In this document: positions 44,013 through 52,252 of the stretch, piece by piece | Layout of the letters: every line of letters starts with the position of its first letter | Position numbering within the stretch: the first letter of the stretch is position 1 | Assembly: GCA_003987775.1 (NCBI GenBank) | Contig: RXJD01000021.1 | Span: 62,001 to 126,000, forward strand | Origin: Mycobacterium sp. | Lineage (GTDB): Bacteria > Actinomycetota > Actinomycetes > Mycobacteriales > Mycobacteriaceae | DNA length: 64,000 nt | Direction of reading: 5' to 3' | Notes under the pieces: generated by a model | Told to the model about the DNA's origin: nothing | Seen by the model: the letters and a program-made list of their open reading frames with translations, nothing else | Databases searched by the model: none | Translations under genes and position numbers: made by a program

Positions 44013-45418
44013 TGCGTCGGCCGTAGCCGGCGGCGCCTGGGTGCGAATTCCAGCGACAACAGCACCACCAGCGCACTCGGAATATGGTGGGTGCACAACA
44101 CCACGTACCGGCGTTCACTGAGCGCGTGGAACTTTCGCAGATAACGGTAGAGCGATTCCAGCCGGATGAACGGGTCCAGCAGGTGGATCAGCCGGTAGGC
44201 GATGCGCTGCAGCGCCGCGGGGTGGGCGGCATCGAACACTTCCGGAAAGGCCGCGAAGGCCAGCGAAAGGCGCCGTGCATGAACGCTTTTCGCGGCGGCG
44301 ATCATGTCGACGGTGAGCCGCTCGTCGATGCCGTTGGGGGCGTCGGGCCGACGGTACGGCGCATCGAGGGTGATTTCGGACCCCGCTCCGGCGCTGGCGT
44401 AACGGTGGAAGGCGACCGCGCGCCCGGCACTGTCGCGGGCGATGGCCAATGCGACGCCAGGGCAACGACCTTGCAGTGCTCCGTCGAGGTTCATGCAGAA
44501 CCCACGCTCGGTGCGCACCCCGCCGTGTGATGCATAGAGCACCTCACTCAGTTCGGAAACCAGGCGCGCGTCCAGATCTCGCTCGTCGATGATCTCCGTG
44601 GTGACACCACGATTGCGGGTGCGCTGCACGGCCTGGCGCAGATTGCGGTAGCGGCGGCCGGTCAGACTGAAGTGCTCGACGTCGACCACCACATCGCGCC
44701 CGATCGGGACCGCCAGCATCGCCTGCCCGATCAGCTCCCTGGTCCACAGACCGAGGTAGCGCTGCGCGCCCGCCAGGACGACGACCCGCCAGCCCCGCGA
44801 TCGGCACATGACGGCGAAATCGATTGCCAGCCTCTCGAATTGCGTCGCGTCGCCGATCGGATCGCCGCTGACGACGGCGAATCCCAGCCGCGTCCGGTAC
44901 GCGATCGCGGCGGTGCCGGTGGCATTGAAGTAGTAGCTCTTGAGCGAGTGCATGGCGAAGGGTGCCAGCGGGTCTGCTTCGGTGGCATCGACAAGCGCCC
45001 ACACCCGCTGCAGCAACTCCGGTTGCGGCTCGGCCGAAGTGGGCCACATCAGCACCAGCCCACTGGCGGCGACCAGCACGTTGCCCCACCCGCCGAAGGC
45101 CAGGAAGTGAGCGAACAGGCCCGCGGAGAGCAGCGCCGCCGAGCCGACCGTGTGCCGCGGGGTGACCGGTCGCCCCAGGAACACCCCGCGCGCGATGAGC
45201 ACCACGGCCGCCAGCAGGGCGACCGACCACCCGAACCGGCCCTCGGCATACCAGTTCGCGGCCGGGCGTTCATGCATGGTCACCACGATCAACCAACCCG
45301 CAACGCAGACCAGCAGCAGCGAACTCGCCAGCCGGGCCGAGCGGCGGTCGGTACGCAGGATGATGCGTTCGGACGCGAGCGCGGCGGTGGCGCGGTGCGG
45401 GCGCTGACTGACTTTCAT
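43988..45418 (-). CDS. DUF2156 protein, MprF/LysX-like membrane aminoacyltransferase C-domain
   Basis: 476 residues. A polar N-terminus, four TM segments (about 31-48, 62-80, 92-110, 113-128) and a C-terminal GNAT-like tandem domain of the phosphatidylglycerol lysyltransferase kind: SYYFNATGTAAIAYR near 166, VSGDPIG near 182, EITLDAPYRRPDAPNGIDERL near 360-380. There are fewer TM helices than in full MprF and no flippase domain. The role is perhaps to modify membrane lipids with an amino acid. A DosR-type box 49-69 bp upstream suggests hypoxic expression. Confidence 0.82.
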   Translation of the reverse strand: MKVSQRPHRATAALASERIILRTDRRSARLASSLLLVCVAGWLIVVTMHERPAANWYAEGRFGWSVALLAAVVLIARGVFLGRPVTPRHTVGSAALLSAGLFAHFLAFGGWGNVLVAASGLVLMWPTSAEPQPELLQRVWALVDATEADPLAPFAMHSLKSYYFNATGTAAIAYRTRLGFAVVSGDPIGDATQFERLAIDFAVMCRSRGWRVVVLAGAQRYLGLWTRELIGQAMLAVPIGRDVVVDVEHFSLTGRRYRNLRQAVQRTRNRGVTTEIIDERDLDARLVSELSEVLYASHGGVRTERGFCMNLDGALQGRCPGVALAIARDSAGRAVAFHRYASAGAGSEITLDAPYRRPDAPNGIDERLTVDMIAAAKSVHARRLSLAFAAFPEVFDAAHPAALQRIAYRLIHLLDPFIRLESLYRYLRKFHALSERRYVVLCTHHIPSALVVLLSLEFAPRRRRLRPTHHRVDAGA

Positions 45419-45440
45419 GCCGGACTCCTTGTCATGGCAA

Positions 45441-45487
45441 ACGGTATCTGCCCAGGTGGTCCGGGTCGTGAGGCTTTAGTCCCCAAA
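45441..45487 (-). promoter_or_regulatory. DosR-box promoter for the DUF2156 gene
   Basis: TTTGGGGACTAAAGCCTCAC on the minus strand (45468-45487) matches TTSGGGACTWWAG, and TACCGT (45441-45446) is a TANNNT -10. Spacing and surroundings resemble those of the promoters at 22810 and 29665. Confidence 0.7.
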
Positions 45488-45516
45488 CCGGTTGCCGGCG
45501 ACCAATGTCCGTTCGG

Positions 45517-45536
45517 TTCGGGACTTCGGTCCCTCC
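45517..45536 (+). promoter_or_regulatory. DosR box for the small membrane-protein gene
   Basis: TTCGGGACTTCGGTCCCTCC is a near-perfect DosR consensus, palindromic GGGACTTCGGTCCC core, 70 bp upstream of the start at 45606. Together with 45468-45487 it makes a divergent pair of boxes. Confidence 0.8.
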
Positions 45537-45605
45537 CGTACGGCCGCTCCCGGTGCTCAGATGGTGGTATGGGAGACGAGTGTCTCCCTTTCGGGAGGTA
45601 TTGAA

Positions 45606-46070
45606 ATGAGCACCACACCACTGCAGCCCCGCACGCGTGACTTCGCCCGCGTACTCGGCCCTTACTTCGCCATCATCGGCATCACGACGGTCTCGCGCGG
45701 ATCCGAGATGCGCGCTCTGCTCACCGGTTTCGAGTCCAGTCCGGTCTGGTTCTGGGTCACCGGTGCGCTGGTACTACTTGTCGGCCTGGCAATCGTGGGA
45801 CTGCACCCCTACTGGCGGGGCGCGGCGGCGATCATAGTTTCGGTGATGGGCTGGGCCATCACGCTTCGCGGAACGATGTTGCTCGCTTTCCCGAAGGCGT
45901 TCATGGCCGCCGCCAACGCCACGATCGGTATGGACGGCATGTGGATCACGGCCAGCATCCTGCTCGCGGTGGCCGGGTTGTACCTGACCTACGTCGGCTG
46001 GCGTCCCACGCCGGCCGCACCCGAGCCGAAAACCGAAGCGGCGCCACGGGATCTGCCGCGCGCGGCGTGA
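45606..46070 (+). CDS. Small four-TM membrane protein, DosR-box associated
   Basis: 154 residues and not a named family to me. Hydrophobic segments at about 18-32 (VLGPYFAIIGITTV), 47-68 (FWVTGALVLLVGLAIVGLHP), 73-98 and 110-130; the polar Pro/Ala tail ends EAAPRDLPRAA. GGGAGGTATTGAA precedes ATG 45606. A near-perfect DosR box is 70 bp upstream. The gene ends 6 bp before the convergent P-type ATPase stop, so their transcripts must overlap. Confidence 0.8.
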   Translation: MSTTPLQPRTRDFARVLGPYFAIIGITTVSRGSEMRALLTGFESSPVWFWVTGALVLLVGLAIVGLHPYWRGAAAIIVSVMGWAITLRGTMLLAFPKAFMAAANATIGMDGMWITASILLAVAGLYLTYVGWRPTPAAPEPKTEAAPRDLPRAA

Positions 46071-46076
46071 CGGGGT

Positions 46077-48422
46077 TCACTCCTCCGGCACGTTGTCGTC
46101 CTCGGCGAGGGTGAAGTAGTTCTCCTCTTCCTGGACGAAGTGCAGCCGCAGCAGGGTGTACAGCCCGTACAGGCACGCCAGTAGGTCGTCGACCTGGTCG
46201 GGCTGTATCGCACCGGCGGCCTGCGCCTCGGTCAGATGGGTGCCGATGCGGTCGGCGAGTCGCCTGATCTCGGCGTGGGTGCGGCTCATCGTGGCGGTCG
46301 CTTCGCTGCTGCCGAGCGGACGGGCCAGCGCCGGGTACAGCTGGGTCTCTTCGGCCTCTTCGTGCGGCAGTATCCGGTCGACCAACAGTGTGTGCACGGC
46401 GGCCAAGGACTCCACCGGCAGGGCATCTCTACCGGTGGCCAGGTGGTTGGCGCTCTCGCGCAGCAGGCCGAGGGTGTCGCGCAGGGCGTCGTGTTCGGCC
46501 GCGAAGCGCAACAGCATGCGCTCGGTTTCTGGGTCAACCTGCATATCGTTGGCGGGATTGCCGCGCAGCGCCCGCAGCGCGTTGAGGATCACCGCGACGT
46601 CGATCCCCTCCTGCAAGAGCGCACCCGCGGCGGGCGGCAGCCAGCCCAGCGCGGCGATCACCATCGCAATCAGCGACAGGCTCATGCCGACGACGGCGCT
46701 CTGCACGGCGATGCGCCGTGACCACCGGGCAATATCCATCGCGTCGGCGAGCCGGTCCAGGCGGTCGGTGGTCAGCACGATGTCGGCAGCCTCCGAGGAC
46801 GCGGTGGCACCGCGCGCGCCCATCGCGACGCCGACGGTGGCCGCGGCCAGTGCGGGAGCATCGTTGATGCCGTCGCCGACCATCACCGTCACGGCACGTT
46901 CGCTCTCCTCACGGACCGCGGCGAACTTGTCCTCCGGCGTCTGGTCCGCACGGACCTCGTCCAGTCCCAGGATGTTGGCGACGTCACGGGTGGGTTCGGC
47001 ACGGTCGCCGGTGAGCATCAGCAACCGTTCGAGTCCGGCTTCGCGCAACCGCCGCACCGTCCGCGGCGCATGCCGGCGCAACGGATCGCGCAGCAATACC
47101 GCTCCCGCCGCGGCGCCGTCCACACTGACCCAGGCGATTCCGGCCCCGTCCAGCCGGGCGCGACTGACCACTGCGGTGGTCCACGCGCCGTCCAGATCGC
47201 CGGCGGGCAACTTCCCGACCATGACCCGATGCCCGTCCACCGTCGCGGTCACGCCGCTGCCCGGCTGTTCGACCACCTCGGTGGGCAGGCTCAACCGCAG
47301 CTTGCGGCTGAGTGCTTCGGTGACGATGGCTTCGGCCAGGACGTGCGGGGAGAACTGGTCCACCGAGGCGCCCAACCGCAATACTTCGGCTGCCTCGCGC
47401 CCCGGTCCCGCCACCACGTCGACCACCGTCGGCCGTCCCATCGTCAGGGTGCCGGTCTTGTCCATCACCAGCGTCTTGGCGTGGCCGAGGTTCTCCAGCG
47501 CTCCCCCGCCGCGGATCACCACCCCGGCCCGCGAGGCGCGGGACAGTCCGGAGACGATGGCCACCGGCGCGGCCAGCAGCAACGGACACGGTGTCGCCAC
47601 CACCAGCACCGCGACGGCGCGTACCGCCGATCCACTGACGAACCACGCGGCACCGGCCACCAGCAACGTCAACGGGAGGAACCAGACCGCGAAACGGTCG
47701 GCCAGCCGGACGATCGGCGCGTTCAGCGCGCCCGCCTGCTGCGCCAACCGGACGATGCCGGCATAGGTGCTGTCGGCGGCGGTCGCGTGAGCCTGGAACT
47801 CAAAAGCGTTGCCCGCGTTCACCACACCGCTGCGGACCATGTCACCGGCCGTGCGTTCGACCAGCAGCGGCTCGCCGGTCAGGGCGGACTCGTCGAGCAC
47901 CGCGACCTGATCGGTGACCCGCCCATCCACGGGCACCACCTCGCCGGGTCCGACCACCAGCACATCGCCGACCGCCACCTCGGCCAGATCGATCATGCTG
48001 ACCTGCGTCCCGACCCGCCGCCGCGCGAATCGCGGTGCGCGGTCCAGCAGCGCCCGCAGGTCCCGCGATGCCCGGCGCTCGGCGGCCGAGTCCAGCGCCC
48101 TGCCCCCGGCGAACATCACCGCGATCAGCGCGCCGGCCAGGTACTCGTGCACCCACAGCGTCCCGACCAGCGAGAGCACCGCGATGACGTCCACACCGAC
48201 GCGGCCCCGGCGCAACGCGGCCAGCACCCACACCGATGCGGGCCCGATCGCACTGACGGTGCCCGCGATCCAGCATCCGTCGGCCACGGCCCGCCAACCG
48301 GCCAACCAGGCGACGCCGCCGAGGGCCAACGCGCCGACGGCGAACACCGTCAACACGGGCCCGGTGAGCAGCCGCAACCGGGCCATCAGACGCTCTCGCG
48401 ACGATTCTGTGGCGGTCTGCAC
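46077..48422 (-). CDS. P1B-5-type metal ATPase with C-terminal hemerythrin domain
   Basis: 781 residues. P-type ATPase parts: TM pairs (about 22-110), actuator TGEP (182-185), TM motif TPCPLLLAAP (277-286), phosphorylation DKTGT (321-325) and the hinge GDGINDAP. TPCP in the transmembrane site, without a CPC/SPC motif, marks the P1B-5 group (Ni/Fe linked). The last 160 residues (about 625-781) form a hemerythrin-type four-helix bundle with His/Glu ligands in AEHDALRD, PHEEAEETQLYP, RTHAEI and LHFVQEEENYF. Such hemerythrin fusions are known from P1B-5 ATPases of Acidothermus and rhizobia. GTG 48422 follows GGAGAAGGG. Confidence 0.9.
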   Translation of the reverse strand: MQTATESSRERLMARLRLLTGPVLTVFAVGALALGGVAWLAGWRAVADGCWIAGTVSAIGPASVWVLAALRRGRVGVDVIAVLSLVGTLWVHEYLAGALIAVMFAGGRALDSAAERRASRDLRALLDRAPRFARRRVGTQVSMIDLAEVAVGDVLVVGPGEVVPVDGRVTDQVAVLDESALTGEPLLVERTAGDMVRSGVVNAGNAFEFQAHATAADSTYAGIVRLAQQAGALNAPIVRLADRFAVWFLPLTLLVAGAAWFVSGSAVRAVAVLVVATPCPLLLAAPVAIVSGLSRASRAGVVIRGGGALENLGHAKTLVMDKTGTLTMGRPTVVDVVAGPGREAAEVLRLGASVDQFSPHVLAEAIVTEALSRKLRLSLPTEVVEQPGSGVTATVDGHRVMVGKLPAGDLDGAWTTAVVSRARLDGAGIAWVSVDGAAAGAVLLRDPLRRHAPRTVRRLREAGLERLLMLTGDRAEPTRDVANILGLDEVRADQTPEDKFAAVREESERAVTVMVGDGINDAPALAAATVGVAMGARGATASSEAADIVLTTDRLDRLADAMDIARWSRRIAVQSAVVGMSLSLIAMVIAALGWLPPAAGALLQEGIDVAVILNALRALRGNPANDMQVDPETERMLLRFAAEHDALRDTLGLLRESANHLATGRDALPVESLAAVHTLLVDRILPHEEAEETQLYPALARPLGSSEATATMSRTHAEIRRLADRIGTHLTEAQAAGAIQPDQVDDLLACLYGLYTLLRLHFVQEEENYFTLAEDDNVPEE

Positions 48423-48513
48423 TGCAGTCCCTTCTCCTAGCCGGCCGGTCTCGAACTTAGTCCGCCGCGGCCGGGACGCCCACTGCCGCTCGGCGCGCCG
48501 GCATGGCACAGTG

Positions 48514-48525
48514 AGACACGTGTCT
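48514..48525. promoter_or_regulatory. 12-bp palindrome over the start codon of the hydrolase gene
   Basis: AGACACGTGTCT covers the GTG start (48520-48522) in the 97-bp space between the divergent ATPase and hydrolase genes. It is a possible operator, but short and without an identified regulator. Confidence 0.35.
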
Positions 48526-49383
48526 GACAGTCCCGAAACATCCCGGCCGGACCTGCGTGAAATCGATACTCCGGTAGGCACTTTGCGCTACTACGACTAC
48601 GGCGACGGCCCGGTGGTGCTGTTCCTGCACGGATCGGGCCCCGGCGTCAGCGGCTGGCGCAACTTTCGTGGCGTGCTGCCGACGTTCGCCGAGCAGTTCC
48701 GGTGCCTGATCCTGGAATTTCCCGGATTCGGGGTCACCGCCGACTTCGGCGGTCACCCGATGATCACCGCCCAGGGAGTGGTGGCACCGTTTCTGGACGC
48801 GCTCGGGGTGGAACGTGTCCATATCGTCGGCAACTCGATGGGCGGCGGCGTCGGCATCAATTTCGCCATCCGGTACGCCGACCGGATCGACCGGCTGGTG
48901 ACGATCGGCGGAATCGGCACCAACACCTTCAGCCCCGGGCCGAGCGAGGGCATCCGGCTGTTGCAGGAGTTCACCGAGGACCCCACCCGGCAACGGCTCG
49001 TCGACTGGCTCAAGTCGATGGTCTACGACCAGTCACTGGTCACCGAGGAACTGATCGAGGAGCGCTGGCAGTTGGCCACCGGCTCCGAGACGCTGGCCTC
49101 CGCGCGTCGCATGTACGGCAAGGCCGCATACGCGGCAATGATGGCGGCGATGGGTGCCACCGACCGCCCGATGCCGTGGGCGGTCATGCACAAGGTGGCC
49201 GCCCCCACGCTGCTGACGTGGGGGCGCGACGACCGGGTGAGTCCCCTGGACATGGCGATCATCCCGATGCGCACCATCCCCAACGCCGAGCTGCATGTGT
49301 TCCCCAACTGCGGGCACTGGGCGATGATCGAGGCCAAGGCCGCGTTCGAGAGCACGGTCCTGGCGTTCTTGAATCGGGGTTAA
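48520..49383 (+). CDS. Alpha/beta hydrolase, HsaD/BphD-like (meta-cleavage product hydrolase family)
   Basis: 287 residues. Catalytic Ser106 (GNSMGG), Asp238 (GRDDRVSP) and His266 (NCGHW); oxyanion HGSGPG near 37-42. Such enzymes hydrolyse C-C bonds of ring-cleavage products or esters. A paralogue of clearly more than 80% identity by eye lies at 62727, on the far side of the mce operon. The start is set at GTG 48520; GTG 48511 is also in frame. It converges with the NTF2-like gene by a 4-bp overlap. Confidence 0.88.
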   Translation: MSDSPETSRPDLREIDTPVGTLRYYDYGDGPVVLFLHGSGPGVSGWRNFRGVLPTFAEQFRCLILEFPGFGVTADFGGHPMITAQGVVAPFLDALGVERVHIVGNSMGGGVGINFAIRYADRIDRLVTIGGIGTNTFSPGPSEGIRLLQEFTEDPTRQRLVDWLKSMVYDQSLVTEELIEERWQLATGSETLASARRMYGKAAYAAMMAAMGATDRPMPWAVMHKVAAPTLLTWGRDDRVSPLDMAIIPMRTIPNAELHVFPNCGHWAMIEAKAAFESTVLAFLNRG

Positions 49384-49853
49384 GCGCCGTTCCACGCTTT
49401 GGCCAGCAAGGCGTGGGCATCGGGGTTCCCGTCGAGCACGCGGCTGGTGCGGATGCCGATCCGCCACTGCCCGTCGATGCGGCGCAGCGCGAAATGATTT
49501 GCGGTAGCCCGCCATACGCGGTAGCCGTCGCCGTCGCGGACGAGCACCAACGACTCGCAGACTGCCTCCGCGTCGTCGCCGTTGACCGTCACCACCACCG
49601 GCCCCAGGAAATGGCTGCATCCGTGCGCCACCATCTTCTGGTGCGCGCTGGAGTCGACCATGGCGCGCACCTCGTCGCGGCCCTGCATCCGCATCAGGTC
49701 GATGTCGTAGACGCCGTCCTGGGCCCACAGGCGCGCCGCCGCGTCGGGGTCGCCGGCATCCACCGCCGGGCCGTAGGAGGCGATCAACCGGGCGATGTCG
49801 CGTTCGTCCTCCAGTCGGGCCAGGCGGGCCGCGAGTGCCTCGATATCTGTCAT
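49380..49853 (-). CDS. NTF2-like (SnoaL-type) protein
   Basis: 157 residues. A cone-shaped NTF2-like fold: LARLEDERDIARLIASYGPAVDAGDPDAAARLW (about 11-43) forms helix 1 and the Asp/His-type pocket, followed by the beta sheet (HFLGPVVVTVNGDDAEAVC; RATANHFALRRIDGQWRIG). Members are ring-cyclising, steroid-isomerising or plain ligand-binding proteins. No catalytic residue is certain. It is adjacent to the hydrolase (tail-to-tail), consistent with steroid or lipid catabolism, but that is inference. Confidence 0.8.
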   Translation of the reverse strand: MTDIEALAARLARLEDERDIARLIASYGPAVDAGDPDAAARLWAQDGVYDIDLMRMQGRDEVRAMVDSSAHQKMVAHGCSHFLGPVVVTVNGDDAEAVCESLVLVRDGDGYRVWRATANHFALRRIDGQWRIGIRTSRVLDGNPDAHALLAKAWNGA

Positions 49854-49915
49854 GCGCTACCCCCGAATCCTCTGGTGCGCGCCGAGAACGATCTCGGCTC
49901 GCGGCACGTCCATGC

Positions 49916-50350
49916 TCACTGGCGTACCAGTGTGAACGGGTACGAGAACGTTCCGCCCGGGGACCCGTCGCAGCCCGAATCGAAGGACGACTCGAGCGTT
50001 CCGGACAGGGTGGTCGCATCCCAGGAATACACGTCCTTGGTCGCGATGACGGGGCCGTAGTAGACGTCACCGCAACGCAGTCCGTCGGGATTGTCGACGA
50101 TCAGCGTGTAACGCCCGTCCGCCAATTGCGCGGCGCCGCGGTAGGAGAAAGCCTTGGCTACGGGCCGCGGTATCGCGGTGACGGTGACACAGTTACCCGG
50201 ACAGGATGCGATCGCCCACAGCCAGGTATGGAAGTCATACCTGCCGGCGATCTGCAACTCGTAGTTGCCGATTCGCATATCGGCGTGAACCACCGGTGCG
50301 AACAGCACCGGCATCAGCAGCAACCACATGCCCAGCACCAAGGCCTTCAC
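49916..50350 (-). CDS. Secreted small protein upstream of the mce operon
   Basis: 144 residues, signal peptide 1-23 (ALVLGMWLLLMPVLFAPVVHA, cleaved after HA). The mature part has four Cys (SCPGNC, LRCGD, SGCDG) that can form two disulfides. A mycobacterial secreted family (YDFHTWLWAI, PRPVAKAF, YSWDA) of unknown function, often near mce loci. It is transcribed divergently from yrbEA over 225 bp. No enzymatic motif is seen. Confidence 0.85.
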   Translation of the reverse strand: MKALVLGMWLLLMPVLFAPVVHADMRIGNYELQIAGRYDFHTWLWAIASCPGNCVTVTAIPRPVAKAFSYRGAAQLADGRYTLIVDNPDGLRCGDVYYGPVIATKDVYSWDATTLSGTLESSFDSGCDGSPGGTFSYPFTLVRQ

Positions 50351-50461
50351 GTACGACTCCGTTCACCTGTCGCGATCCGATCGGTCGACGCACATGTTGC
50401 CCGGCGCGGCGAAACCTCCGGATGACATATCCCGGTGGGCGGTGCAACGAAGAGTATTGCG

Positions 50462-50480
50462 CGTCCCGCTAGCTGGGACG
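50462..50480. promoter_or_regulatory. Palindrome in the mce upstream region
   Basis: CGTCCC-GCTAGCT-GGGACG, perfect 6-bp arms round a 7-bp near-palindrome, 96 bp upstream of yrbEA, in the 225-bp divergent region. Could be an operator for an mce regulator. No KstR- or Mce1R-type motif was recognised. Confidence 0.4.
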
Positions 50481-50575
50481 AACTGTCGTGCGCATCACTG
50501 TTCGCTGGGATCGTTGCTGCTCGCAGGCGCGCGGACAGGTAATTCGGGCAGACAGGTATTCGGAGGAGTCAGAGC

Positions 50576-51388
50576 GTGGTGACAAAGGCCGCTGACCGCT
50601 GGTCTGTGGGAAGTCCGAGTCTCGGCAAGAATATGACCGCGCCGTTCCAGGCCATCGGCGGCCTGGTCGCGATGTCCGCTGACGCGGTCAAGTTCGCCTT
50701 TCGACGACCATTCCAGGGGCAGGAGCTGCTGGATCAGGCGTGGTTCGTCGCCCGCGTCTCGCTGATGCCCACGCTTCTGGTCGCTATTCCGTTCACCGTG
50801 CTGGTCAGTTTCACCCTGAACATCCTGCTGCGCGAACTCGGCGCCGCCGACCTGTCCGGCGCGGGCGCGGCGTTCGGCGCCGTCACCCAGGTCGGCCCGA
50901 TGGTCACGGTGCTGATCGTGGCCGGCGCGGGCGCCACGGCTATGTGTGCGGATCTGGGTTCGCGCACCATCCGCGAGGAGATCGACGCTCTCGAAGTACT
51001 GGGCATCAATCCGGTCCAACGGCTGGTGACTCCGCGCATGCTGGCCTCGGGAATAGTGGCGCTGCTGCTCAACAGCCTGGTGTGCGTGATCGGCATTCTT
51101 GGCGGCTACTTCTTCTCAGTCTTCGTCCAGGATGTCAACCCCGGGGCATTCGCCGCGGGCATCACACTGCTGACCGGGGTCCCCGAACTCATCATCTCGT
51201 CGGTGAAGGCGGCGCTGTTCGGTCTGATTGCCGGACTGGTCGCCTGCTACCGAGGACTGACAATCTCCGGCGGGGGCGCCAAAGCAGTCGGCAACGCGGT
51301 GAACGAAACGGTGGTGTATGCGTTCATGTCGCTGTTCGTCATCAACGTCGTGGTGACCGCCGTCGGCATCCAGATGACGGCGAAGTAG
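50576..51388 (+). CDS. yrbEA: YrbE A permease subunit of the Mce transporter
   Basis: 270 residues, MlaE-type permease with about six TM helices. SLMPTLLVAIPFTVLVSFTL and the conserved ADLGSRTIREEIDALEVLGINPVQRLV (cytoplasmic coupling helix to the MceG/MlaF ATPase) near 130-155. ACYRGLTISGGAKAVGNAVNETVV (C-terminal) is a family mark. It starts with GTG 50576, GGAGGAG 8 bp before. First gene of the mce operon; the ATPase MceG is encoded elsewhere as usual. Which mce class (1-9) it belongs to was not decided. Confidence 0.93.
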   Translation: MVTKAADRWSVGSPSLGKNMTAPFQAIGGLVAMSADAVKFAFRRPFQGQELLDQAWFVARVSLMPTLLVAIPFTVLVSFTLNILLRELGAADLSGAGAAFGAVTQVGPMVTVLIVAGAGATAMCADLGSRTIREEIDALEVLGINPVQRLVTPRMLASGIVALLLNSLVCVIGILGGYFFSVFVQDVNPGAFAAGITLLTGVPELIISSVKAALFGLIAGLVACYRGLTISGGGAKAVGNAVNETVVYAFMSLFVINVVVTAVGIQMTAK

Positions 51389-51391
51389 ACC

Positions 51392-52240
51392 ATGGCAACC
51401 CTGCGAACCACCTATCCCCGCCTGTACCGCGGCGTCAACAAGCCGATCGCCACGCTGGGCGGGTTCGGCGATCACTTCATGTTCTACGGTCAGGCGATCG
51501 CCGGGGCACACCTTGCGATTACCCGGTACCGCAGAGAGGTCATCCGCCTGATCGCCGAGATCAGCATGGGCGCAGGAACATTGGCGATGATCGGCGGCAC
51601 GGTCGCCATCGTCGGTTTCCTCACCCTGGCCACCGGCGGGACGCTGGCGATCCAGGGCTACAGCTCACTGGGCAATATCGGTATCGAGGCGCTGACCGGC
51701 TTTCTGGCGGCGTTCATCAACGTCCGCATCTCAGCACCGATCGTCGCCGGTATCGGGCTGGCGGCCACCTTCGGCGCGGGCGTCACCGCCCAGCTCGGCG
51801 CCATGCGGATCAACGAAGAGATCGACGCGCTGGAAAGCATGGGTATTCCGCCCATTTCGTATCTTGTCAGCACACGGCTGATCGCGGGGCTGATGGCGAT
51901 CACGCCGCTGTATTCGATTGCGGTCATTCTGTCGTTCGTGGCCAGTCAGCTGACCACGGTGAGCCTGTTAGGGCAATCCAGCGGGCTCTACAAACACTAT
52001 TTCTCGACGTTCCTCAACCCGGTGGACCTGCTGTGGTCCTTTGTGCAGGCACTGCTGATGGCGGTGGCCATTCTGTTCGTGCACACCTATTACGGATACT
52101 TCGCAAAAGGCGGGCCGTCGGGGGTCGGTGTCGCGGTGGGCACCGCGGTGCGGACATCGCTGATCATCGTGGTCTCGGTGACACTACTCGTCTCGTTGGC
52201 CATCTACGGGTCCAACGGCAATTTCAATCTGTCAGGGTAG
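51392..52240 (+). CDS. yrbEB: YrbE B permease subunit of the Mce transporter
   Basis: 282 residues, second MlaE-like permease. QLGAMRINEEIDALESMGIPPISYLV (about 133-158) is the coupling segment, and YFAKGGPSGVGVAVGTAVRTSLI (about 235-255) the C-terminal one. It starts 3 bp after the yrbEA stop. The pair forms the membrane channel that moves lipids delivered by the MceA-F hexamer. Confidence 0.93.
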   Translation: MATLRTTYPRLYRGVNKPIATLGGFGDHFMFYGQAIAGAHLAITRYRREVIRLIAEISMGAGTLAMIGGTVAIVGFLTLATGGTLAIQGYSSLGNIGIEALTGFLAAFINVRISAPIVAGIGLAATFGAGVTAQLGAMRINEEIDALESMGIPPISYLVSTRLIAGLMAITPLYSIAVILSFVASQLTTVSLLGQSSGLYKHYFSTFLNPVDLLWSFVQALLMAVAILFVHTYYGYFAKGGPSGVGVAVGTAVRTSLIIVVSVTLLVSLAIYGSNGNFNLSG

Positions 52241-52252
52241 GGGTGAAATAGT

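Noticed and set aside
46156..47766. 536-codon plus-strand frame opposite the P-type ATPase
   Set aside because: Ser/Arg/Ala-rich antisense frame; the ATPase motifs on the other strand are complete.
48430..48480. CGAACTTAGTCCGCC as a DosR box upstream of the P-type ATPase
   Set aside because: The two half-sites are one base too close (one W instead of two) and the outer G/C bases are missing.
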